Shown piece by piece: positions 46,229 to 56,705 of a DNA stretch of 64,000 nucleotides. Source of the stretch: Sabellastarte sp. h YS-2021 (taxonomy: Eukaryota; Annelida; Polychaeta; Sabellida; Sabellidae); NCBI GenBank assembly GCA_964017235.1, contig OZ024933.1:61486255-61550254 (forward strand), in the 5' to 3' direction. The notes under the pieces were generated by a model, which searched no databases, had not been told where the DNA came from, and saw nothing but the letters and a program-made list of their open reading frames with translations. Within the stretch, counting starts at the first letter, position 1. Each line of letters starts with the position of its first letter. The translations under genes were made by a program, and so were the position numbers.

Positions 46229-47460
46229 ATAGCATCAGAGATGCCTGTTACCCACAGCCTGTGGAAACAGTTTTTGACATTGTGAGCTATAGAAGAAGTG
46301 AACAGTAAGAACATCAGGAGACTTTCACAGCAAACAATGTCAGTTATGTAAAGTCCAAACAATGTTTAAGGAAAAGAAATTTTAAGAGAGTGTATGTAAA
46401 GGTAGAGTATTAAAACAAGACAAGTCAATAGCAAGATTACAGCATTAATCAGTAAACTAAAAATTATGAAGCTGTAAATTTACCAACTGAAGTACAGCTG
46501 ACAATAGAAATAGCACAATTAAGTAAAAATAGCTATAATAATCGGTTACAGCAATCCATATATATCTTTGTCATAAGAGAAACATCTCAATTACGGAAGG
46601 TGAACACACTCTGGCAGAGCTAAGGTTAAAGGTCTGCACTCCCCAATCAATGACCTATCCAAAAATCAACTTCGTACACCTGATGGTTTCTGAGCTGTAG
46701 CCCAGACATTATTTTTAAGTTCAAAGTCACTATGGCAAGGTCAAAGGTTAAATCAAGGTCATAGATGACATTGCATACCTACACCCCTAACTAATTTCCA
46801 TACAAAATATCAACCTTCTACACCTTACAGATCTCGAGATATAGTCTGGACAAAATTTTAATGTTCAAGGTCTCCACAGCAAGGTCAAAGGTTCTTCTCA
46901 AGGTCACACCAACTTCTGCACCTTACAGTTTCTGAGATATAGCCCAGACAATATTTTTAAATTTTTAAAGCAAAGTCACAACAAGCAAGCAAGCAAGCTT
47001 TAAAGGTCAAATCAAGGTCACACCAAGACGTTGCAAACCTACAACACCCCCCCCCCCCCCCCCCCCCCCCGACAAATGCCCCTACAAAAGTATCATGCTG
47101 AGATTTTCAAACTCGAGGTCACTGTAGCAAGGTCAAATTAAAGTTACATCATGACGTTATATACCTACACCACCCAATCAATGTCCATTCTATGTTTCAT
47201 TTTCCTGCACCTTATGCTTTCTGAGATATAGCCCGGACAAGATTTTCAAACTCAAGATCACTATGGCAAGATGAAATCAAGGTCGCATCTTGACATTGGA
47301 CGCCTACATGGCCCAACCAATGTCTCTACCAAGTATCAACTTCTTATACCTTACATTTTCTGTGATATAGCCCAGACAAACTTCTTCCTACCACCCGCCA
47401 GCCCATCCAGACGCCATGGGTGAAAACAATACCCGCACAGCCCATAAAGACTGGGGGGTA
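46229..47460 (-). mobile_element. HT-III element copy 3 (minus orientation)
   Basis: It starts with the HT-III tail in reverse (tagcatcagagatgcctgtt, cccacagcctgtgg) and ends with the hairpin side in reverse (cgccatgggtgaaaacaata, cagcccataaagactgggg). The core has about five units with ggtcaaatcaaggtc and tttctgagatatagcccaga. A run of 24 C lies at 47047-47070. Confidence 0.65.
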
Positions 47461-48822
47461 ATTAAAATGTGCAAACATGCCAAAGTATATGACAACACTC
47501 GTGCAAACTTGCATAACAGCCCAGTCCAAAATCATGATAAATATGCTTAAATGCCAGCACTTTCTAACAAAATATAATGCCCATATTTCAATATCGATGA
47601 ATAATTCCTTCCCCACTTGTGACAATGATTCCAAGTTATACTCAAAATGGAATATATTTGCACTTAATATAAACAGTGGCTATTAATGGAAATCTGCATA
47701 ACTTACTGATTTGATCTTTTCATGTGTGTGTCTGACCTCATTAAAATATTTTGCCATGTGATGGATTATCTCTTATTTTTCTTGCATCTAATGCCAATAC
47801 ATATACCATATATCACTTTTCAAGAGATTTTCAATGACAAATTTGAGGCAGAGTAATATACTAGTGGCGAGACAGGGTACCTGAAACCTTGGTTGATACA
47901 CTGCTCCGCTAACAACTTCTGAGTTTCAGTTTGTTGACTTTAAAAGGCCTTTCACAGGTTTTCTATAAGATTTCATAAAACAGTGACTACGATTTCAGAA
48001 CAGCTATCCATGTGGCCACAATGGAGCTTAAATTTTGTAAAGTATCATGAAGATTTCCTTTTCCAGCCTCACTTTCATATGCACTTCCATTTCCTGTGAA
48101 AGATGTAAAACAATGACTCAGAGGTTGTCAGTGCAAAATATCGGATTATTGGATTGTTTTTTCTACTTTTTTTTGGATAAGCTAATAAATTTATAACATG
48201 AGGGTACAAATTCAATGGATCATTGAGACCTGATTTGTAGACTTGTCTCACCTCTAGGACACATTGAGATAAAATCCACTGTGTCGAGTTTTAAGAAGTT
48301 GGGAATTATTTTTCATATTTTATTCTAACCTAACATACTTGAAAATAATAAATAACCACAAAATCTTAAACAATTTATGAGCATAAATATTATAAATACA
48401 ATTCTAAATCATGATATTCAAGCTAAACTAGAGGATGCGATACTAATAATGATAAATAAATGACCAATTCTATATATGACATGTCATTATACAGTTCAAT
48501 GAGAATTGGTAAGATCCAAACATATTTGATTGTCTGCAAGGTCTGTAGATATGATGGGACATGTCACACAATAAACTTGTTTCAACTACCATGTGAATCA
48601 GTCACAAAATACTCTCTGTTCTATTACTGGTTCAGCTTCTCTTAATATCTGTTGAGCATTTTCGGATTTATGCTCTTCATTTTTTCGCTTGTCAAAAATA
48701 ATTTCTCGTTCCAGCTGCAATAGACCAACTTATACAGCACCAAAATTGATAAAGAATTGATTAATACCTGAACCTCACAACTGATTCCACCTAAACCTAA
48801 ACTTAACCTGCACTGGTTCTAG
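47461..48822. other. Non-coding DNA 3' of the 48.8-kb exon
   Basis: No coding motif. It probably contains the 3' UTR of the minus-strand gene. Minus-strand AATAAA candidates exist (for example tttatt near 48318), none decisive. Confidence 0.4.
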
Positions 48823-49173
48823 TTATACAGAATGCACTGTAATTGTCATTTCTTGGTTGTCTTCAGTCTCTGTTGTATCTATTACCATGCCAGTTGTTTC
48901 CTCACTGTTATGATCCTCTGTATCTATGTTTACAATACTCTGAACATAATTCTGGGTGGGAGTTTCTTCTGTAGCATAGATCACAGTGGCTTCCATGCTC
49001 TGTCCATCACTGACCAACATATTGTCTGTCTCAATATCATTTCCTTCAGCGTCTGTATGTATAACAGTGTAACTTGTATCACTATGGACAGCATCTCCAG
49101 TTTCTGTTGAATATACTATCATATTATTTGAAGACTGGGCATCATATGTGCTGGAAGTTGCCGCGTCTTTAGT
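48823..49173 (-). CDS. Last exon of an unidentified acidic protein
   Basis: On the minus strand the tract gaaaattttgtttcag (49174-49189) is a good acceptor and opens a frame in phase 0 that reads TKDAATSSTYDAQ... to ...EMTITVHSV and a stop, 116 residues. The sequence is rich in Thr, Glu, Asp and Val, has no cysteine and no basic cluster, and repeats short V-I/T-D/E patterns such as YTVIHTDAEGNDIE and ATVIYATEE. This composition resembles the activation tails of transcription factors, including zinc-finger proteins, but I do not recognise the family. Upstream exons were not found in the window and may lie beyond DIRS-E. Confidence 0.6.
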   Translation of the reverse strand, partial: TKDAATSSTYDAQSSNNMIVYSTETGDAVHSDTSYTVIHTDAEGNDIETDNMLVSDGQSMEATVIYATEETPTQNYVQSIVNIDTEDHNSEETTGMVIDTTETEDNQEMTITVHSV

Positions 49174-49307
49174 CTGAAACAAAATTTTCATCAAAGAGAA
49201 CAGGAATATATTGTCATCAAAGATAGTGGTTAAAAGTGATGAAAAACCCAACTTTAACAACTGATCTTTACCAAAAGACAGAATTCTGAAAGTCACACAA
49301 CAAAAAT

Positions 49308-49660
49308 AGCATCAGAGATGCCTGTACCCCACAGCCTGGGGAAATAGTTTTCAACACCATGAGATAAAGAAATAGTGAAACAGAAAAGAATCGGGATACT
49401 TTCAGAACAGTGTCAGTTATATAAAGGTCCAAATAATGTTTAAGTAGAGAAAATAACGTCTAAGAAAAAGAAAATGTATGTCAAAATAAAGTATTAAAAC
49501 AAGACAATTCAATAGCAAGATGACCGCATTAATCAGTAAACTAGAAATTATGCAGCTATAAAATTTATCAATTAGAGAATAGCAGCTGTCAATGGAAATA
49601 GCATGTAAAAGTACATAATATATTCAGTTGCAGCAATCCATATATCTTTGTTATCAGAGA
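49308..49660 (-). mobile_element. HT-III element copy 4, one end only
   Basis: tagcatcagagatgcctgta and cccacagcctggggaaatag match the HT-III tail in reverse, followed by the same AT-rich subterminal sequence as at 46230-46600 (agcaagatgaccgcattaat). The hairpin end is missing. The sequence runs into the 49.75-kb array. Confidence 0.6.
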
Positions 49661-49749
49661 AACATGTCTCAACTAGACCTAGCATATCGGAGAACCAATG
49701 CAAATTGTATGCACCAGAAAGAAAACTCATCAAAGCCAATCAACCATCG

Positions 49750-50410
49750 CTTAACCTTGAAGGAGGAGCCCAAGGTGAAATCTGATCACATGAAAAGATT
49801 CTTAGCCCATGATTTCCTATAGTTTGGTGTGACATTGCAAACCTCTTGGAACAAGAATAAGCGAGTTATAAAAACTTTTAATTTTGGCTATCCTTATTTG
49901 ACCTTGAAGGAGGGGCCAAAGGTCAAATCTGACCACATCAAAAGATTCCCAGCCCATGCTTCCCAATAATTTGGTTTACCATCCCAAACCTCTACGACCA
50001 ATAATAAGCGAGTTATAAGCACTTTTAGGTTTGGCTATCCTCATTTCACCCTGAAGGAGGAACCCGAGGTCAAATCCGACCACACCAAAAGATTCCCAGC
50101 CCATGATTTCTTATAGGTTGGTGTACCATCCAAAGCCCCCATGATTTCTTATAGGTTGGTGTACCATCCAAAACCTCTAGGACCAATAATAAGTCAGTTA
50201 TAAGCACTTTTATGTTTAGCTATCCTTGTTTGACCTTGAAGGGGGGGTCCAAGGTCAAATCTGACCACACCAGAAGATTCCCAGCCCATGATTTTCTATA
50301 GGTTGGTTTGCCATCCCAAACCTGTATGACCAATAATAAGCGATTTAGAAGCACTTTTAAGTTTGGCAATCCTTGTTTGACCTAGAAGGAGGGGCCTAAG
50401 GTCAACTAGA
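49750..50410 (-). repeat. Tandem array, about 145-bp units
   Basis: About five units carry accttgaaggaggggcc, ggtcaaatctgaccacacc, agattcccagcccatgattt and accaataataagcgagttat. The same unit forms the array at 60650-61025. Non-coding. Confidence 0.85.
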
Positions 50411-50619
50411 AAAATGTTTTTGCTGACAAAAACGAAGCGGCCCTGATGAAAAAGTGTGAAGTAAGCCATAAAAGATGTGAAGATATGCATCACAAGGAAT
50501 AGAAAATGTAAAGTTTATTGCATTGTGTATGTTACCATATTTAACAAATGAAAGAACAACCACAGCTTGGCAGAAGATAAATTGTAGGTGTGAAATTTAC
50601 TTCTCAAAAGAATGTATGT

Positions 50620-51440
50620 CCGATGCGCGGAAAAAGTGCCTCCTAGAAAATATGCCTCCTGGGAAATATACCTCCTAGAATGAATGCCTCCTGAATATTT
50701 TGTGACCAGGAAAAATACCTCCTAAGAAAAAAAAGTTCTTTCAAGTATTATAACACTACAGGTTCACATTACAACTTCAGAGGCATCTTCATTGTTTCCA
50801 CTTGAGTCTTATAGTCACCAATGCCTGTCCAAAATTCACAGTCTTTTACCCATTTTGCTTAGCTGTACAAAGGTATGTAAGTTTCTCTTGTAAGGTTTTG
50901 CTGGTGCTTCTCACTCTTTTGGCTGGCTGCTCATCCCTGGTTTCCATTATGACAGGTGTCGTGTTTTTCTTGTAATTACATTTCTGCCCCTCCTAGTGTA
51001 TCTAACTGCGATCAACTCCTTACAGAGGGGATAACCTATGTTGTAATTTGATAAGAATGCATATTGTAAGCCATAAAGGCCACAACTATTTCATCAAGAA
51101 ACCTCACAGCCATAAATCCTGCTTTTAAACTGCTCCAGAGTACAGCTGAAGGGATACCCTTTCAAGAAGATATTTGTAATTTGTACTTCACGATATTGTA
51201 CGTTCTGGTTTTGACTGTACATATCTGAAATTAACATGTTTTTGATATTATACGTTATAGGTTTCATATGTAACCTGTTTACAAGTTGAAATAACTTTTT
51301 TTTCTCAGGAGCCATTTTTTCCTAGTCACAAAATATCCAGGAGGCATTCTTTCTAGGAGGCATTTTTTCCAGGAGGCATTTTTTTCTGTGAGGCATTTTG
51401 TCCAGGAGGCATTTTTTTCCTGGATTCTGTATGTCCTACA
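50620..51440. mobile_element. Foldback element with about 110-bp inverted arms
   Basis: The left arm (about 50630-50740) and right arm (about 51300-51425) are reverse complements, for example tcctgaatattttgtgacca against tagtcacaaaatatccagga. Both arms consist largely of an 11-13-bp microrepeat atgcctcctgg / ccaggaggcat. The 560-bp interior has no credible coding frame. Confidence 0.75.
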
Positions 51441-52992
51441 TTCTTTGGTAATGTTTTCAGAGAAGAGGTCTCAAGTGAAAGGGTACACTGACCAGAGACA
51501 TTTCTGTTCAAAATGTCATTAGTATCAGACTTAAGTATAAAACACTAATTGAATGCAGTGGACTAAGATGCTTAAGAACTATTATTTAAAATTACTGGTT
51601 GTGCTTCAACTAAAAACTTAACAAAACCACTAATAAAATCCAGTGAACCAAAGTGTGTTAGACTTTTTGTTCAAAAGTTACTGATTTTGCTTCAGAGTTA
51701 TTGCTGACAAGAAAAATCAAGTTACAAACAAGTCAAGCTATAGTGCTAGAAAAATGTTACTGGATTTATTGGGAAAGAAAAGTATGAGTTTATATATTGC
51801 AATATTTATGAATGATTTAGCAATTGAAATTAAAAATCTAGGCTTAGGAATAAGAGTAGGAGATCATGATCCATTCCACACTTCAATAATGCACAAAATT
51901 AAGACCAAACAAGTTACTGGACTTCTTGTAGCTGTGGAAAAAGTAGCCTAATAAGTTTAAACATATTTTAACAAAATGTTGTGAACGCAATACTTTTCAA
52001 GTTATAAGTGATTTAGTGCATCACTTCAGGAATTTGAATGCATTAAAGTTTCAAAAATTCATTTCCCACTTGAGCTAAAATTAATTAAATGTAGAAGTCT
52101 AAGTGAAATGGAAGAAAGTAAAAGAAAAGAAAACAATATACATTTGAAAGAACAGCATAAATATTCCACTTTTTTTGTTCCACTTTTGCTTCACACACAC
52201 ACACATATATATGTTACAGTCAATCTGTGAAACCAGTCATTACGCGTATCTCTATCTATCATCTCCCTCCATGAACCCCCCCACTTCCCCCACTGAGGCC
52301 ATTCTTTTTTCCACTTGCTTTTTGTGTGCACTAAAGGGGAGTTGGGGGGGTTCTTTCTGCATAGAAAGACTTTCCATGAATGTGCCTTTTGATAGATATC
52401 ACACAACAGAGTTGGGGAGGAAGAAGAAAAGGACAAGTCATTCATTTCCACTCAGCTGGAGATACATAAAATGCTGTACAAGAAAAACTGTTTATGAGAA
52501 AGTGTTTTTTTTTTCAAGCATCTTATATTGTGAAAGAAGTCCGGTGTATACATTTGACCAATTTATATAGTCTATGTGAACAAGTAGCTAGATCATCAAC
52601 TCCTTCTACAAAACAAAAGTTGAATCAATTGAAGCTTTTTTTCCAAAAAGGAAAAGTTATATCCCCACATTTCCAAATGAATGGAATCAGAAGAATGTGG
52701 TTTTTTTAATCTGCCTAAAATTGGGAATTTATATTATGTGAACACTGATCAGTTGCAATATGTTAATAACCACATCATAAATAGCTCATTTTTTTCTTTA
52801 AAGATGTCATAACTTCATAAACACTAAGAGATTAGGTTTGCCAGACAGCATAAATATTTTTAAGCATACATATGCCAGGTGTGATTTTAAAAAGTGTTAA
52901 AATAAATGAGGAGGGAGCAAGAAGTATATATTTATCATGTTAAGATGGCCAAAGCCTCTTAAGTACAGGAATTTTAAGTGAAATGTTATACA
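51441..52992. other. AT-rich sequence, no gene recognised
   Basis: Includes a short (CA)n/(TA)n microsatellite at 52192-52212. The open frames at 52.2-52.7 kb lack known motifs. Confidence 0.45.
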
Positions 52993-53187
52993 AAATTGAA
53001 AATTTTAATTACTTAAATGTAGCTTTTATAAGCTACAAGCTTACCATGTGGGACTTAATGCTGTTCTCGGGTTGCCACACCCGGGGCCAACGTCTTAGAA
53101 AAAAAGATCGTTCTTGTTAGCCACCGGATATACTGGTAGTTGTCGTCACGTGATAACTTATGACCAATCGCCCTACTTTCTCGTTGA
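52993..53187 (-). repeat. 3' inverted terminal repeat of DIRS-E
   Basis: From aaaattgaaaattttaatta at the tip to cgccctactttctcgttg. The outer about 48 bp, including the small palindrome gcttttataagc, is absent from the 5' repeat but present in the internal complementary region. Confidence 0.9.
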
Positions 53188-53250
53188 AATTTTTTTATTA
53201 AACCTACCCCTCAGCTGTAAACAGCGGGGAGGCAGGGTGGGACTCTCCTA

Positions 53251-53352
53251 AGTCCCACATGGTAAGCTTGTAGCTTATAAAAGCTACATTTAAGTAATTA
53301 AAATTTTCAATTTTATTACGTTACAATAGCTTACCATGTGGGACTTAATGCT
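53251..53352 (-). repeat. Internal complementary region of DIRS-E
   Basis: aagtcccacatggtaagctt at the left, attttattacg at 53310-53320 and caatagcttaccatgtggga at the right. It equals the reverse complements of both element tips placed end to end, the signature used by DIRS elements to form and close circular intermediates. Confidence 0.92.
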
Positions 53353-53711
53353 GAATTCAACCGCCCGGTGGCGGGATTACAGCTGAGACTGGAAGATATG
53401 TAATTTTTTTCTAAGATTTGAATTAATATATACAGAATAGTGCCAGAAATGCCAGTCTGAGTCCCTTTTACAGAGCCCCGATCCCGAAGATCGGGCCTGT
53501 AACGAGTCAAAAACCTGAGTAAAAAAGGGACAGTGCTAAAACTGTCCAGATGTTTGGTAGTAGGACGGAAGTGCAGCGGTGCTCACTTCGAGGTCTAAGG
53601 GTCCCTATTAGACCTTCACGTGTGACTGACCAACCCAGTGGTCGGGCATCTCATGAAATTTTTAACCTGAAATATGAGATTAACGACAACTGACTAAGTC
53701 CTTAATAGAAA

Positions 53712-56705
53712 TTACCTGATAATTAAAAAATAAAATGACCTTACCCGTAACATCTTGAAGGTAAAGGAATACCTAGATCCTGGCTGGGAGAGACTCCTGA
53801 AGACTTGGTTGTAGCGGATGTGCCCCCCCCCCCCCCCCCCCCTTTTTTCTTTCCGAGGACAACTGGTCTGAGGGGAAGGATCTAGGACTTGTTGTGCCGC
53901 CACTACGGCCACTAATGTGTTGTGAGCTTTCCAGTGACAGGCTTGCATGATTTGGTCCACCGATACTCCACCGTAAAAGGCCTTAGAGGCCGCGAAGGCC
54001 CGGATGTCATGCGCTTTGACTTGGACCAAGTCCAAGGCTTGTTGATCTGCTTGTTTGTAACAAAGTAGAATGGTTTGTTTCAACCATGAGGAGAGTGTAG
54101 CGGGTCTGATGTCTGAAGTATGTCCTTTCTTAAAGGAGATGAAAAGGAGAGAACGAGACCCTCTCAGGTCTTTAGTTCGGTCCAAATAGAACCTCAGGGC
54201 CCGCACGGGACACAGGGTCCTGTCTTCCTTAAACTGTCTATCTACAATGGTAGTCAAAGCAGGGATAGTCACTGGTGACACACTTTGAGAACCTTCTCTT
54301 GCTAGTTGGTTTTTGGCTATGAAATCAGAAGAAGGGAACAAGGCTACCTTTTCCCATTGGCCTAAATTAGCTACTTTGTTAGCGACCCAGGCATGGATTT
54401 CGCTGCGGCGCTTGCTGGAGGCCAAGGCTAGCAAGAAAGCAGTTTTGAGAGTAAGATGTTTGAGGTCTGAGTCTTTCATGGGCTCAAATGGTGCTTTGGT
54501 GAGCTCGTTAAGGACAACAGAAAGGTTCCACTTGGGTAAATTTCTGGAACTTTTAGGACGATCCCTGTGAAAACTGGAGAGTAACCTATGAAGGTCTGCA
54601 TTGTGCGCAATGTGTTGGGCTGTTGGGCCCAAAGTGTCAATGATAGCAGTCCTGTAACCATCAATGGTCGAGGGGCGCCTGTTTAGGTCTTGGTACAGGT
54701 ACATGAAAAAATCTGAGATTTGTTTCACAGATGGAGTGGAGAAATCCACCGAATTTTCTCTGCACCATTTTTCAAATAGGGCCCACTTTGACCTGTAGAT
54801 GGTCCTTGTTGATGACCGCTGAGGGGCAGCAATTCTCTCTGCCACCTCCACAGAGAAGCCTTGTTCTTGGAGTTGTCCGCTCCTAGACACCAGGCGTGGA
54901 GGTTCAGCTGTTGTGGATTGTTGTGGAACACATAGTTGTGGGACTGTTTGAGTAGGGTCGTTGACACTGGGAGTTGTAATGGGATCTCTGTTGAGAGCTG
55001 CACTAGGTCCCAAAACCAGGGCATCCCTGGCCAGCCTGGGGCTATCACGATGATCAGGCAATGGCATTGCTTGATCTTTTGGATCACCTTGTGAAGGAGA
55101 GCCGTAGGAGGGTAGGCGTAGGCCGTGAGGTTGGTCCAGTTTATGTTCAGAGCATCTATGTTCCAGGCCCTTGGGTCTGGGATAGGAGACACATATAGAG
55201 GGAGTTTGTGATTCAGGTGAGTGGCGAATAAGTCTACATGAGGAGTGAACCACTTTCGGCAGATTTGCTTGAAGACCTGAGGGTGCAGAGACCATTCTGT
55301 TGACTGCACTTGGTTGGACCTGGATAGGAGGTCGGCCATCACATTCAGACACCCTGGAATGTGCCTGGCTTTCAATGTTATATGGTAGTGATGGCACCAG
55401 GTCATGATTTTCCACAGGAGAGCGCACATCTCTGCTGAGTGAGTTCCCCCTTGCTTGTTGATGTAGGCTACCACTGTTGAGTTGTCCGTCGCAACTAACA
55501 CTGTTTGATTCTGGCACTGGTCCTTGAAGTCTCGAAGGGCCAGGGAGACCGCCTTCAATTCTAGGACATATATGTGTAGACTTTTTTCCCGCTCTGACCA
55601 CAGCCCTTTTGTAGAATTTTGATCTAAGTGAGCGCCCCAACCTTCGTTTGAGGCGTCGGTAAAGAGTTGGATACTGTGGTCCTTGGGATGAAGGTCTGCG
55701 CCTTTCATCACATTTGAGGGGTTTTGCCACCAATCTAGGTGGGCTACAATGGCTTCTTTCCAAGGAAGGATTTTGTCCAGCGACTGAGGATATCTCCAGT
55801 GCTCCTTGAGATGAAACTGAAAGGGCCTCATGTGAAGGCGTCCCTCCGGGACCATTTTCTCCGTTGAGGCTAGCAACCCAATTAGAGACATCAAACATCT
55901 TGCAGTCAAAACACGTTTTGACTTGAGTCGTAGGATCAAATCCTGAAGTTTGAGCCATCTCTCGTGAGTGGGTCTTACAAGGGCTGAATCTAGGTGGTAT
56001 TCGTAGCCCACGAACGAAAACACCTGAGTAGGTTTCAGTTCTGATTTTTCCTGGTTGATTATCCAACCCAAGGATTGGGTTAGGTCTACCACTGCCTGTG
56101 TGTCCCTTTGAGATTCCTCCTGGGACTGGGACCTGATCAGCCAGTCGTCCAGGTATTGGTGAATTCTGAGTCCTCTTGAGAGGGCCATTAGTTTCACTTC
56201 CTTTACGATCATCGTAAAGACCTGGGGGGCTGTGGCCAGTCCGAAAGGTAGGGAGGTGAACTGGAACACCTGGGCCTTGTAGCAAAACCTTAGGTACTTC
56301 CTTGAGTTTGGATGGATGGGGATGTGAAGGTATGCGTCCGACAGGTCTATCGACGATACCCACTCCCCTGGGACCAGGGAAGTCCGGATGGACTCCGGGG
56401 TTTCCATTTTGAACTTTTCTACATGTAGAAAAGTGTTGAGCCTGCTTAAGTCTATGACTGGCCTCCACCTTTGGTGAGGCTTGGGTACTAGGAACAGGCG
56501 ACTGTAAAACCCGAGAGATTTTACGTTTTCCACCCTTTCGATGGCGTTCTTTGACAAGAGAGACTGGATACAGGTGGCCAAGGCTTGGTCTTTTTGTTGG
56601 GCCTTGTACTCTGATAGAATCAGAGGAAATCTGATCAAGTTTGGCTTTGAACGGAATGGCAGAACGTAGCCATTGGTGATAATGTTTAACACGTTTTGAG
56701 AACAT
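53712..56705 (-). CDS. Tyrosine recombinase ORF of DIRS-E (nucleophile segment missing)
   Basis: The 997-codon frame encodes a DIRS tyrosine recombinase in its last third; integration of the circular DNA copy would be its task. Visible parts are the SAM-like domain (STRTIYRSKWALFEKW, DFFMYLYQDLNRRPSTIDG; about residues 640-690), the first catalytic Arg in SSKRRSEIHAW (about 768), CPVRALRFYLDRT, HDIRAFAAS (HxxR box, about 898) and ACHWKAHNT (about 920). The next residues are LVAVVAAQQV. In DIRS-A and DIRS-C the segment FTQFYLK..., with the nucleophile Tyr, stands between HNT and that VVAAQQ-like stretch, so about 18 codons are deleted in frame. Residues 1 to about 640 overlap the RT frame and may be translated only in part. 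A C-run at 53823-53842 encodes a Gly run near the end. Confidence 0.85.
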   Translation of the reverse strand: MFSKRVKHYHQWLRSAIPFKAKLDQISSDSIRVQGPTKRPSLGHLYPVSLVKERHRKGGKRKISRVLQSPVPSTQASPKVEASHRLKQAQHFSTCRKVQNGNPGVHPDFPGPRGVGIVDRPVGRIPSHPHPSKLKEVPKVLLQGPGVPVHLPTFRTGHSPPGLYDDRKGSETNGPLKRTQNSPIPGRLADQVPVPGGISKGHTGSGRPNPILGLDNQPGKIRTETYSGVFVRGLRIPPRFSPCKTHSREMAQTSGFDPTTQVKTCFDCKMFDVSNWVASLNGENGPGGTPSHEALSVSSQGALEISSVAGQNPSLERSHCSPPRLVAKPLKCDERRRPSSQGPQYPTLYRRLKRRLGRSLRSKFYKRAVVRAGKKSTHICPRIEGGLPGPSRLQGPVPESNSVSCDGQLNSGSLHQQARGNSLSRDVRSPVENHDLVPSLPYNIESQAHSRVSECDGRPPIQVQPSAVNRMVSAPSGLQANLPKVVHSSCRLIRHSPESQTPSICVSYPRPKGLEHRCSEHKLDQPHGLRLPSYGSPSQGDPKDQAMPLPDHRDSPRLARDALVLGPSAALNRDPITTPSVNDPTQTVPQLCVPQQSTTAEPPRLVSRSGQLQEQGFSVEVAERIAAPQRSSTRTIYRSKWALFEKWCRENSVDFSTPSVKQISDFFMYLYQDLNRRPSTIDGYRTAIIDTLGPTAQHIAHNADLHRLLSSFHRDRPKSSRNLPKWNLSVVLNELTKAPFEPMKDSDLKHLTLKTAFLLALASSKRRSEIHAWVANKVANLGQWEKVALFPSSDFIAKNQLAREGSQSVSPVTIPALTTIVDRQFKEDRTLCPVRALRFYLDRTKDLRGSRSLLFISFKKGHTSDIRPATLSSWLKQTILLCYKQADQQALDLVQVKAHDIRAFAASKAFYGGVSVDQIMQACHWKAHNTLVAVVAAQQVLDPSPQTSCPRKEKRGGGGGGHIRYNQVFRSLSQPGSRYSFTFKMLRVRSFYFLIIR

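Noticed and set aside
51094-51315. 73-codon minus-strand frame in the foldback element as a transposase
   Set aside because: Too short and without DDE or other motifs.
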